The notes beneath the pieces were generated by a model. It made no database searches and was not told the origin of the DNA. It saw nothing but the letters and a program-made list of their open reading frames with translations. A DNA stretch of 47,737 nt, taken from Novosphingobium aerophilum (GTDB lineage Bacteria; Pseudomonadota; Alphaproteobacteria; Sphingomonadales; Sphingomonadaceae). The translations under genes were made by a program, and so were the position numbers. Shown in pieces: positions 1 through 7,049 of this stretch. Position 1 is the first letter of the stretch; each line of letters begins with the position of its first letter. The stretch lies in the NCBI RefSeq assembly GCF_014230305.1, contig NZ_JACLAU010000027.1:1-47737 (forward strand). Direction: 5' to 3'.

Positions 1-127
1 CATAGGAGTGATCCGTGCGGGGCGTTGCCCATTCGCTCCGGGGCTAGCCCCGGAGCGAATGGGCGCTCACCTCAAACTGGGGAATTTTCGTTCGGCGCTT
101 TTGGGGAGAATACGTCCGGCATCAACA
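1..127. mobile_element. Terminal part of an IS21-like insertion sequence (continues left of the window)
   Basis: Read on the minus strand, the element begins with TGTTGATGCC at 127 and runs leftwards out of the window. It carries two internal CCCC-rich repeats (around 101-108 and 79-86), which is how IS21-family ends are built (a TGT terminus plus several internal repeats). The same arrangement occurs at 47611-47737, where corresponding bases match closely, so the two ends are homologous but not identical. The insertion cuts the gene at 122-334: its coding frame runs into the IS and stops within four bases of the junction. No transposase is visible and the target duplication cannot be seen because the other end lies outside. 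Confidence 0.7.
27..64. repeat. Perfect 38-bp palindrome inside the IS end
   Basis: Positions 27-43 are exactly complementary to 48-64 around a central CTAG, giving two 17-base arms. It sits about 60 bases inside the IS21-like terminus. It could be a transcription terminator that protects the element from outside readthrough, or a protein-binding site. The right-hand IS end (47611-47737) shows no comparable palindrome in the bases available. Confidence 0.8.
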
Positions 128-334
128 CGTGTCGATCACCCGGTCCAGCATGGCCTGCGGCAGCGCGCCGTAATCCCCTTCGTCGACGGCGATGTACCCG
201 CCCTCGTCGTCGGCCAGGATGTACTGCGTGTAGTAGCTGTGAAAGGACCGGGCATGGGCCTGGTCCAGGGCTGCCACGAAGGCGGCCTGATCTGCCTTGA
301 GACCCATGGGAGCAATGTTCAGCGTAGCGGGCAT
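122..334 (-). pseudogene. Small hypothetical protein, 3' end removed by IS insertion
   Basis: The ATG at 334 follows an AGGAGG ribosome binding site eight bases upstream and overlaps the last 16 bases of the ParB-like gene, so the two were co-translated. About 69 residues remain, rich in acidic residues and containing a Tyr-Ala/Val alternation (YIAVDEGDYGAL). The frame ends in a TGA that belongs to the IS21-like terminus (124-122), so the native C-terminus is lost. I do not recognise the family. Small proteins of this sort often follow ParB-like genes on sphingomonad plasmids, but that is context only. Confidence 0.65.
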
Positions 335-1299
335 GGTCGTTCCTCCTGATGTTCGATGCTTCGCATCAGGAGCTGCACACGATGGTGGCGACGGGCTGGG
401 TCAGCCTCGGTGAGGGGCGCCGGCTGCGCCGGCAGACGCACCAGACCTTCGATGAACTCGTGGCTGGTATAGGGATCGAGCGTGGGCTTGACCCAGGCCA
501 GTCCCTGCTCGGCGGCCAGGGACTGCGCGTGCTCTTCCATCCTGGCCATGGCGAGGGTCTCGAGCAGCGCCACATCGGACCAGGCCTCGCTATGCTCATC
601 ATCGAACAGTTCGCGCTCGATCCTGCCCCCGGCCGCTATGTATGCGTCGCGGCCGACCAGACGGGCCCTCGGATCACTGCCGCGCACCGTGCCCGAGAGC
701 ACCATGCGCCGGACGCTGTCGGCATTCGGCGCGTAGTAGGCGGCATTGATCTGCTCGAAGACCCGCGCCTGGATCTCCTGATCGGAGGTCGCGCCAAAAG
801 CCTTGGCGAGGTCGAGGGTGATCTCGCCGGCGGCGAGAGCCTCGAACACGACGGGGGCCAGGTTCGCGAGCCGCAGGCGGCCCTCCACGAACCGGACGGT
901 GAGGCCGAAGCGACGCGCGACCTCCTCTGCGGACGCGCCCGTCTCGACCAGCCCAGCGAATGCCTGGGCCTCGTCAGCGGGATTCATCGCGAGGCGATGG
1001 AAGTTCTCGGCCAGGCTCGTTCCGGCCGTTTCTTCCGCCGCATCCTCGAGGACAAGGCACATGACCTCGTGGTCGCGCGGCAGCACCTTGTCATCCGCGA
1101 GGGCCAGCATGGCCCGGCGGCGACGCTCGCCCGCCTCGACCTCGAACTTGCCTTTGGTCGTAGGCCGCACGATGAGGTTCTGCAGCAGGCCGTGGGCGGC
1201 AACGCTCGCCTTGAGCTGCGCATCGGCGGCAGGATCGCCATGACGGCGGACATTGCGGGGCGACTGCACAAGCTTGTTGAGCGGGATCGACTTGATCAT
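319..1299 (-). CDS. ParB/Spo0J-family partition-like protein
   Basis: This 326-residue protein has a ParB N-terminal nuclease/CTPase fold (roughly residues 1-100), with the family motifs GLLQNLIVRP and GERRRRAM, then a helix-turn-helix region around residues 130-170 (GASAEEVARRFGLTVRFVEG). Chromosomal ParB binds centromere-like sites and slides as a CTP clamp. Relatives on plasmids and integrated elements may act in partition or regulation. I chose ATG 1299 over an upstream in-frame GTG at 1308 because AGGAG lies eight bases before it. No parA is adjacent, and the downstream partner gene is broken by the IS. The setting suggests a plasmid-derived segment rather than the chromosomal parAB locus. 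Confidence 0.85.
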   Translation of the reverse strand: MIKSIPLNKLVQSPRNVRRHGDPAADAQLKASVAAHGLLQNLIVRPTTKGKFEVEAGERRRRAMLALADDKVLPRDHEVMCLVLEDAAEETAGTSLAENFHRLAMNPADEAQAFAGLVETGASAEEVARRFGLTVRFVEGRLRLANLAPVVFEALAAGEITLDLAKAFGATSDQEIQARVFEQINAAYYAPNADSVRRMVLSGTVRGSDPRARLVGRDAYIAAGGRIERELFDDEHSEAWSDVALLETLAMARMEEHAQSLAAEQGLAWVKPTLDPYTSHEFIEGLVRLPAQPAPLTEADPARRHHRVQLLMRSIEHQEERPCPLR

Positions 1300-1553
1300 G
1301 GGACACACTCCTGATTGCGAGCCCGGTGCATCGACCTTCGACGCCCATCCGGCTCACCCAGGACAAAGCCCACTCCCCTCTCTGGCCTATCGCCCCGCCG
1401 CTGCCGGGCCGAAGACGAAAGCCATTCTTGCCCGGGTACCCCATCGGATTGGATTTGTGCCGATTGGGCTAGGGACGGCCTGGGCAACACGGGCTAGTTG
1501 TAAGGGCGCTTGCGCCCAGATTGGCTTGGTGACCGCACCTCGATACCCATTAC

Positions 1554-2051
1554 GTGACTGGCGGCCACCCACCTGATCCTCCCGACAAAGCAGGTGGCAA
1601 AAGCGACTGGAGGAAAGAGGCGCGCGGGCTTCTGCGGCGCGTGGATCAGCTGTTCGCGGCGCAGCTGTCCAGCCCTCCATTGGACTGCGAGATGGATGCC
1701 ATTGGGATTGCCGAGGCGATCTACCGCTTTCGGCGACGACGGGATCTGCTGCTCGAGCATCAGGGCATCGGGCAGCTCTTTACCGACCCCGCCTGGGATA
1801 TGCTGCTCGACCTTTTCATCGCACGAGGGCGCGGCAGGTCCATCTCGATAACGAGCCTGTGCATCGCCGGCTGCGTGCCTGCAACGACGGGACTGCGCTG
1901 GATCGAGCTCCTCGTGAGCAATGGCCTGGCAAATCGGCGCGCCGATGAAACGGACGGACGACGAACGTTCATCGAGATCAGCGACACAGGGTACCGGATG
2001 CTCGAGGACCTGCTTGGCGGGCGCGGTCATGAGGCCGCTGGGCCCGTTTAG
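1554..2051 (+). CDS. Winged-helix (MarR-like) transcriptional regulator
   Basis: A 165-residue protein starting at GTG 1554. The N-terminal third is charged and partly helical (RRVDQLFAAQL, then a basic RFRRRRDLLLEHQ). The segment from about residue 80 reads as a winged helix: SISITSLCIAGCVPATTGLRWIELL looks like the HTH, followed by a wing (DGRRTFIEISDTGYRMLEDL) typical of MarR-type proteins. It probably regulates neighbouring or plasmid-borne genes, but no target site is evident. It converges on the RES toxin gene, with 11 bases between the stops. The start is uncertain; internal methionines around residue 48 are possible. Confidence 0.65.
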   Translation: MTGGHPPDPPDKAGGKSDWRKEARGLLRRVDQLFAAQLSSPPLDCEMDAIGIAEAIYRFRRRRDLLLEHQGIGQLFTDPAWDMLLDLFIARGRGRSISITSLCIAGCVPATTGLRWIELLVSNGLANRRADETDGRRTFIEISDTGYRMLEDLLGGRGHEAAGPV

Positions 2052-2062
2052 ATAAAGGCCGC

Positions 2063-2794
2063 TCAGGACTCTGCGGCCGGCAGGTCGACCACGCGAAACA
2101 CCGCGCCGGATCCGGCATCACGCACGAGATCCACCCTCTGCCCGTCCCAGTGATAGTCGAGATGCCGGCCTTGCACCGGGCTAGCGGCGCCATCCGGATA
2201 GAACAGCGCAGCGCACTCGCCGCCGGCATGGCGCACGCTGGGATAGACGATGCCATTCGAGCCAGCGGCCCTGAGGGTGCCCGCGAGCGCTTGCGCCGCC
2301 GAGTAATTGTCGGGCTCAAGCGCCGCGGCAGCATCCGCTTGCCCCCTGAGATCATGGAGGTCCGCCGAGACCGAGAGGACGATCTCGCGGAATTGCGAGG
2401 TCCAGCCGGGGGCTTCTCGCGTCCGCAGCATGAAGCGGGCATGATGGTGGATCGTCTCGAACAGGGCGGTCTCGAAGCTGATGCCGACATAGAGCACGCC
2501 ATAGCTGCCATCGGTGAAGCGGCTCGGTCGGTCGGCACTGACATGGGTAAAGGGCGCCATCAGGAACGAAGCGCCGGCGCCGCCGACCCTGCGCTCGGCA
2601 GGGACGAGGTCGAGATTGCCGATCGTTGCCATGAGCCGTGGGTTGGTTTTCTGTTCGGCGGAAATGAGGAGCGGCCAATCGGCCGGGTCCGCAATGTCTT
2701 CGTACAGGTCAATGGGCGGATAGGCGCTGCGGATGATCCGCACCGCCCCTCTCCACTCAACGCGACTGACCGGCAGGATCGGGGCGGAGCTCAC
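2063..2794 (-). CDS. RES-domain toxin of a type II toxin-antitoxin system
   Basis: A 243-residue protein with the RES fold: an early Arg (RIIRSAYPP), a central GVLYVGISFETALFETIHHH block carrying conserved Tyr and Glu, and a C-terminal SNGIVYPSVR block. RES toxins are related to ADP-ribosyltransferases; characterised members degrade NAD+ (MbcT) or modify host proteins (ParT), stopping growth. The GTG start at 2794 overlaps the antitoxin stop in a GTGA arrangement, so translation is coupled and antitoxin is made first, as usual in this family. The length is normal and the frame is intact, so the toxin is probably active. Confidence 0.88.
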   Translation of the reverse strand: MSSAPILPVSRVEWRGAVRIIRSAYPPIDLYEDIADPADWPLLISAEQKTNPRLMATIGNLDLVPAERRVGGAGASFLMAPFTHVSADRPSRFTDGSYGVLYVGISFETALFETIHHHARFMLRTREAPGWTSQFREIVLSVSADLHDLRGQADAAAALEPDNYSAAQALAGTLRAAGSNGIVYPSVRHAGGECAALFYPDGAASPVQGRHLDYHWDGQRVDLVRDAGSGAVFRVVDLPAAES

Positions 2795-3204
2795 CAGCCT
2801 CCGCGCTCGGCATCGAGGTAACGGCGCACCCGCATGATATCGGTGAGCTCACCGCCGAGCATCACCTCAAGCGCGCTTGCGCCGCCGAACGCCTCGTTCG
2901 CTGCCTTGATCCAGGCATAACCGCGCGGAGCCTCGGAAAAGATCAGCCGCAGCGCCTTGTGGATGCCCATGAGGTTGGAGAGGCGGGCGCACCCGTCGCG
3001 CGAGATGCGGCCAGGCCCTTCGGCTTTCCATCGGCGATAGGAGCGGACTGGCATGTCGAGGAGCGTTGCCGCCTGCTCATCGTTCAGCTCCCACCGGCCA
3101 AACAGACCGAGCACCGCCCTGAACATGGCGGCTGCCTCGTTCTGGGTGATGGGATCAGGTCGAAACGCCGGAACGGCGGTATCAACGGGTTGTAGAGCCA
3201 GCAT
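2791..3204 (-). CDS. Xre/MbcA/ParS-type antitoxin (DUF2384 family)
   Basis: This 137-residue protein has an N-terminal Xre-like DNA-binding half (NDEQAATLLDMPVRSYRRW) and a C-terminal toxin-binding half (MGIHKALRLIF, then AFGGASALEVMLGGELTDI, the conserved motif of antitoxins paired with RES toxins). It should neutralise the RES protein encoded immediately downstream and repress its own promoter. I chose ATG 3204 because GGAGA lies seven bases before it. The longer open frame to 3315 lacks a good ribosome site and would run through the probable operator at 3214-3252. Confidence 0.9.
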   Translation of the reverse strand: MLALQPVDTAVPAFRPDPITQNEAAAMFRAVLGLFGRWELNDEQAATLLDMPVRSYRRWKAEGPGRISRDGCARLSNLMGIHKALRLIFSEAPRGYAWIKAANEAFGGASALEVMLGGELTDIMRVRRYLDAERGGW

Positions 3205-3210
3205 GGCAAT

Positions 3211-3256
3211 TCTCCATTTGGCAGCAAATAACCTCACAAATGCCATTTGGCAATGA
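3211..3256 (-). promoter_or_regulatory. Probable operator of the RES/Xre module
   Basis: CCATTTGGCA occurs twice in direct orientation, at 3214-3223 and 3243-3252, 29 bases apart (close to three helical turns). The upstream copy is part of an imperfect dyad, TGCCA-TT-TGGCA (3241-3252). The repeats lie immediately upstream of the antitoxin start; one overlaps the ribosome binding site. Xre/RES modules are autorepressed by the antitoxin or the complex, so this is the natural binding site. The promoter boxes themselves are not clear. Confidence 0.5.
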
Positions 3257-3311
3257 TGAGCAATCGGGCGTCCACCTGGCAGCTGATGTTGCTCGCAAGT
3301 TGGCCGCTTGG

Positions 3312-3500
3312 TCACGCGGGCTGGGTCTGCCGTGCCCTGATCTCATCGTTCCAGTCCGATCCTTTGGCGGCGGGCACGCGTGACACAATGACACGATCGA
3401 CTGCGGCATAGGCCTTCCTGGCGCGCTCCTCGGCTACCCCCGCACCAAATCTGGCTGCATGTGGAAGGACAAGGGCGAATGCGGACGCGAATCGCCCGCA
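3312..3500 (-). pseudogene. Remnant of a Toprim-domain plasmid protein (C-terminal end)
   Basis: The minus-strand frame ending at 3312 reads as a C-terminal tail with ARKAYAAVDRVIVSRVPA followed by KGSDWNDEIRAR. A basic strand followed by a DWND-type motif is typical of the C-terminal end of Toprim proteins of plasmids and integrated elements. No start codon or ribosome site precedes it: upstream the frame runs into the tRNA-Met gene. I therefore read it as a 5'-truncated relic, left when the element joined the tRNA. The family call is tentative because only about 60 residues are available. Confidence 0.35.
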
Positions 3501-3566
3501 ACCCTCTACTTTTCCGCTGTTTTTCGGAAAAATGCGGAAGCGTCTGGAAGCTTCCGGACAGGCCTT

Positions 3567-3643
3567 TGGTAGCGGAGGAGGGACTCGAACCCCCGACACG
3601 CGGATTATGATTCCGCTGCTCTAACCGGCTGAGCTACTCCGCC
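3567..3643 (-). tRNA. tRNA-Met (CAT anticodon)
   Basis: A 77-base cloverleaf with the 5' end at 3643 and an encoded CCA at 3569-3567. The acceptor arm is GGCGGAG/CTCCGCT, the anticodon stem GCGGA/TCCGC encloses loop ATCATAA (anticodon CAT), and the T loop is TTCGAGT. The acceptor arm differs from the initiator type, so this is the elongator tRNA-Met rather than tRNA-fMet. Its 3' end faces the plasmid-like segment at 1-3560, which makes it a likely integration site. Confidence 0.95.
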
Positions 3644-3702
3644 CCATCGGGCTCCCGGGTGTCCCGGGCAGGCGGCGCTCTTAGGGCGCACTGCGGGCTT
3701 GG

Positions 3703-4245
3703 TCAACCACCTCTTTTGCCTCGGAACGACCAGTGTCCGACGCCCTCCCAGGGGCCGCCGCGATAGCGGTGGAGGGCCAGGCCGGCAAAGGCGAAGCGAC
3801 GGTGCGGCACCGCGCCGCGCACCTGCTCCTGCAGGGCGCGGGCGGCGGCGGGGGTGACCTTGTTCTGGATCGTCACGTGCAACCGGGGAACGCCCTGGTC
3901 CTGCGCGGTCAGGAGACCGTGGCAGTGTTCGGCGATCCGCTCGCGCAGGGATAGCAGGCCAGGGCTGACCAGGGCGATCGCGGTCCCCCGCCCCAGATCG
4001 TGCAGCCCGCACACCTCCGCCGGGACAGGCCCGTGATCGCCGCACAGCCGGGCCAGCAGCCGCGTCAGCTCCGGGCCGACCGACGGGGGCAAGGCATGGA
4101 ACAGGGTGACGTGGGCCGGCAGGACGTTCCGCTCGGCCGGATAGTGCGCGCGGCGCAGGCCATCGGCCCAGGCGAACAGGTCAGTCGGCAGGGTGGCGGT
4201 GACGATCAACGGCGCCCGGTCGGGCCCCGCAGGCGGTTCGCTCAC
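3703..4245 (-). CDS. 2H phosphoesterase / 2'-5' RNA ligase-like protein
   Basis: A 180-residue protein with both H-x-T-x motifs of the 2H phosphoesterase superfamily, HVTL (His45, Thr47) and HVTI (His123, Thr125), at the usual spacing of about 80 residues. Family members (ThpR/LigT and relatives) hydrolyse cyclic phosphodiester ends or ligate 2'-5' RNA ends in the cytoplasm; the true substrate here is unknown. The GTG start at 4245 overlaps the mltG stop (GTGA), so it is the last gene of acpP-fabF-mltG and translationally coupled to mltG. A longer frame to 4278 exists but lacks that coupling signal. Confidence 0.82.
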   Translation of the reverse strand: MSEPPAGPDRAPLIVTATLPTDLFAWADGLRRAHYPAERNVLPAHVTLFHALPPSVGPELTRLLARLCGDHGPVPAEVCGLHDLGRGTAIALVSPGLLSLRERIAEHCHGLLTAQDQGVPRLHVTIQNKVTPAAARALQEQVRGAVPHRRFAFAGLALHRYRGGPWEGVGHWSFRGKRGG

Positions 4246-5204
4246 AGCTCGCCGCGAGCCCGGCGGATCGCGAACCATTTGGCGACGTTGCGGTTGTGCT
4301 CTTCCAGCGTCGCGGCAAAGGCGTGGCCGCCGGTGCCGTCCGCAACCATGTAGAGCGCATCGGTGTCCGCCGGGTTGAGCACCGCCTCGATCGAGGCACG
4401 CCCCGGGTTGGTGATCGGCCCGCTTGGCAGGCCGACCATGGCATAGGTGTTGTAGCCGTTCACCGCGGCGATCTCGCTCTGGCGGATGCGCCGCCCCAGC
4501 GGCTTGCCGCGGGTGATCGGATAGATGATCGTCGGATCGGCCTGGAGCATCATGCCCTTGCGCAACCGGTTGGAATAGAGCCCGGCCACCAGCCGCCGCT
4601 CTTCGGGCTTGCCGGTTTCCTTCTCGACGATGGAGGCCAGGATCACCGCCTCGCGCGGGGTGCGGGCCACCGTGCGGGATGAGCGGTTGGCCCAGAGGTC
4701 CTTGAGGGTGCGATCCATCGCCGCCTGCATCCGCGCGACCACCGCCTTTCGACTCTCGCCCACGCCGATCTCATAAGTGTCGGGCAGGACCGAGCCTTCG
4801 TCGGGCACGGCGATCTCGCCAGCGAGATTGGCCTGCGCGGCGAGCCGCTCCTTCACCATGATCGAGGGCATGCCTTCGGGCACGGTCACGAAGCGGCGGA
4901 TCACCTTGCCGCCTTGCAGGATGTCCAGGATCGTCGCCTGGCTGGCGCCCTTGGGCAGCATGAAGGTGCCGGCCTTGATCGGTGCACTGCCGCCCAGCAG
5001 CTTGGCGCGCAGCTTGAACAGGCCGGACCGATCGGTCGCGCCGACATCCTGAAGCTTGGCCGAGACCTGTCCGAAGCTGTCGCCCTGGGCGACGACGAAT
5101 TCGGTGTCCTTGTCGAGCGGCCCGGGCAGGTACCACCCGCCAAGCAGCCACAGCAGGGCCGCCGCGGCCGCGAGCAGCGCGATCAGCTTGCCGCGGCCGC
5201 GCAT
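4242..5204 (-). CDS. mltG: Endolytic murein transglycosylase MltG
   Basis: This 320-residue protein starts with a single membrane anchor (about residues 7-24), then a LysM-like region (EFVVAQGDSFGQVSAKL) and the YceG/MltG catalytic domain with SIVEKETG around residues 191-198, which contains the catalytic glutamate. It cleaves nascent glycan strands in the inner membrane and so sets strand length during peptidoglycan synthesis. It starts four bases after the fabF stop, as in many proteobacteria where mltG sits in the fatty-acid cluster. Length is typical. Confidence 0.95.
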   Translation of the reverse strand: MRGRGKLIALLAAAAALLWLLGGWYLPGPLDKDTEFVVAQGDSFGQVSAKLQDVGATDRSGLFKLRAKLLGGSAPIKAGTFMLPKGASQATILDILQGGKVIRRFVTVPEGMPSIMVKERLAAQANLAGEIAVPDEGSVLPDTYEIGVGESRKAVVARMQAAMDRTLKDLWANRSSRTVARTPREAVILASIVEKETGKPEERRLVAGLYSNRLRKGMMLQADPTIIYPITRGKPLGRRIRQSEIAAVNGYNTYAMVGLPSGPITNPGRASIEAVLNPADTDALYMVADGTGGHAFAATLEEHNRNVAKWFAIRRARGEL

Positions 5205-5208
5205 CGGC

Positions 5209-6465
5209 TCAGACCTTCTTCATCACCAGGCTGGCATTGGTCCCGCCGAAGCCGAACGAGTTGTTCAGCACGGCGCGCACTTCGCGCTTCTTCGCCACCA
5301 GCGGCACCAGATCGACGCCCTCGGTGCCCTCGTCCGGGGTGTGGAGGTTGAGCGTGGGCGGGACGATCTGGTCGCGGATCGCCAGGATGCAGAAGATCGC
5401 CTCGACCGCGCCGGCTCCGCCCAGCAGGTGGCCGATGGCCGACTTGGTGCTGCTCATCGAGGCGCCCGACAGATCGTCGCCCAACACGCGCTTCACCGCA
5501 GCCAGCTCGATCGTGTCGGCCATGGTCGAGGTGCCGTGGGCATTGACGTAATCGATGTCGCCCGGGGCCAGCCCGGCCTTGCGCAGCGCCATCCGCATGG
5601 CCAGTTCGGCGCCCTTGCCTTCCGGGTGCGGGGCGGTGACGTGATAGGCATCGCCCGACAGGCCATAGCCGACCACCTCGGCGTAGATCTTGGCGCCGCG
5701 CGCCTTGGCGTGTTCGTACTCTTCCAGCACGACCACCCCGGCGCCCTCGCCCATGACGAAGCCGTCGCGGTCCTTGTCATAGGGGCGGCTGGCCTCGGTC
5801 GGACGGTCGTTGAAGCTGCAGTTCAGCGCGCGGGCCTGGGCGAAGCCGGCCACGCCCAGCGGGTTGATGGTGCTTTCCGCGCCGCCCGCCAGCATGATGT
5901 CGGCATCGCCATCCTTGATCATCCGCGCCGCGTCACCGATCGAATGGGCGCCGGTCGAGCAGGCGGTGACCACCGCGTGGTTCGGGCCCATCAGGCCGTA
6001 TTTGATCGAGACCTGGCCCGAGATCAGGTTGATCAGGCGGCCATGGACGAAGTGCGGCGAGACGCGGCCGGGGCCCTTCTCGTGCAGGACGATCGATTCG
6101 CTCTCGATCCCCGGCAGACCGCCGATGCCCGAACCGATCGAGCAGCCGGTGCGCATCTTCAGGTCATCGTCCATCTCGGTCAGACCCGCGTCCTCGAGCG
6201 CCTGGCCCGCCGCGTCGATGCCATAGACGATGAACGGATCGACCTGGCGCTGGATCTTGTGATCGACGCGCTTGTTCGGATCGAAGCCGTACTCATGGTC
6301 GGCCGGCTTCACCTCGCAGGCGATCTGGCACTTCTGGTTGCTGGCGTCGAAGCGGGTGATCGGACCCGCACCGGACTTGCCGGCGATCAGATTGGCCCAG
6401 ACGGTCTCGACATCGGCCCCCAGCGGGGTGACCAGACCAAGACCGGTGACGACGACACGACGCAT
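5209..6465 (-). CDS. fabF: Beta-ketoacyl-ACP synthase II (FabF)
   Basis: A 418-residue condensing enzyme with the complete Cys-His-His triad: Cys169 in TACSTGAHS, His310 in NAHGTST and His346 in SAIGHLLGG. It elongates acyl-ACP with malonyl-ACP in type II fatty-acid synthesis. ATG 6465 is chosen because it follows GGAG at six bases and begins with the canonical MRRVVVTGLG; an open frame reaching 6600 would add 45 unrelated residues. It follows acpP in the same direction after a 171-base gap containing a possible weak terminator, so it may be expressed at a lower level than acpP. Confidence 0.97.
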   Translation of the reverse strand: MRRVVVTGLGLVTPLGADVETVWANLIAGKSGAGPITRFDASNQKCQIACEVKPADHEYGFDPNKRVDHKIQRQVDPFIVYGIDAAGQALEDAGLTEMDDDLKMRTGCSIGSGIGGLPGIESESIVLHEKGPGRVSPHFVHGRLINLISGQVSIKYGLMGPNHAVVTACSTGAHSIGDAARMIKDGDADIMLAGGAESTINPLGVAGFAQARALNCSFNDRPTEASRPYDKDRDGFVMGEGAGVVVLEEYEHAKARGAKIYAEVVGYGLSGDAYHVTAPHPEGKGAELAMRMALRKAGLAPGDIDYVNAHGTSTMADTIELAAVKRVLGDDLSGASMSSTKSAIGHLLGGAGAVEAIFCILAIRDQIVPPTLNLHTPDEGTEGVDLVPLVAKKREVRAVLNNSFGFGGTNASLVMKKV

Positions 6466-6624
6466 AGACTGCTCCGAAACTATGTCTGCGCGGCCCCTAC
6501 GCGCTGCGGCGGAAAATACAACAGGCCCAACCCGGGAAAGGGCTGAGCCTGATGCGGGTCCCTGCCCCGCCCCGGCCATGGGAGCGGGGAGTGCCCTCAA
6601 GCAAGCTCAGGGCGAAGGGCCTGT

Positions 6625-6645
6625 CGAAAAGGGCGATCAGCCCTT
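6625..6645 (-). terminator. Possible weak terminator overlapping the acpP stop
   Basis: On the minus strand AAGGGC pairs with GCCCTT around a five-base loop that contains the acpP TGA, followed by TTTTC. The stem is short, so it may only partly stop transcription, leaving readthrough into fabF. A second hairpin (GCCCT...AGGGC, 6593-6613) follows, within sequence resembling the CCTTCGAC/AGCTCAGGGC dispersed repeat of many proteobacteria. Confidence 0.4.
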
Positions 6646-6873
6646 GTTTTCGTTGATGTACTTGATCGCGTCCGAGACGGTGCTGATCTTCTCGGCGGCA
6701 TCGTCCGGGATCTCGACCCCGAACTCTTCCTCGAAAGCCATCACGAGCTCGACGATGTCCAGGCTGTCAGCGCCCAGGTCGTCGATGAAGCTCGCGTCCT
6801 CGGTAACCTTGTCAGCCTCGACGCCGAGGTGCTCGACCACAATCTTCTTAACCCGGTCGGCGGTGTCGCTCAT
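6637..6873 (-). CDS. acpP: Acyl carrier protein
   Basis: A 78-residue acidic protein with the phosphopantetheine attachment motif [12 protein letters not shown]; Ser37 is the modified residue. It carries growing acyl chains for fatty-acid, phospholipid and lipid A synthesis. ATG 6873 follows AGAGGA; the extra upstream residues in the open frame do not look like protein. It is first in acpP-fabF-mltG-2H, and the 176 bases between it and the end of aspS must hold its promoter. Confidence 0.98.
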   Translation of the reverse strand: MSDTADRVKKIVVEHLGVEADKVTEDASFIDDLGADSLDIVELVMAFEEEFGVEIPDDAAEKISTVSDAIKYINENKG

Positions 6874-7049
6874 GGAATGTCCTCTCGTGAACGGGAGATG
6901 AAAAACTCGAAGGTGCCCTAATGTGCCGTGGCGGCGCTGGCAAGTGGTTGCGCGCGTGCCGGGCAAAAGGCCGGGACAGGCCCGTTACGCAGCGTCCGCC
7001 GGGCCGGACGGGAGGCTCTTCGCCCCGCCGGCCGGACAGACGGTGCCCG

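Noticed and set aside
319..1299. Chromosomal partition locus or replication origin
   Set aside because: No parA, no parS-like or DnaA-box clusters, and the gene stands among IS and toxin-antitoxin genes.
3312..3599. Complete small protein starting inside the tRNA-Met gene
   Set aside because: The first part is tRNA sequence read as codons. Only the tail may be a real protein remnant.
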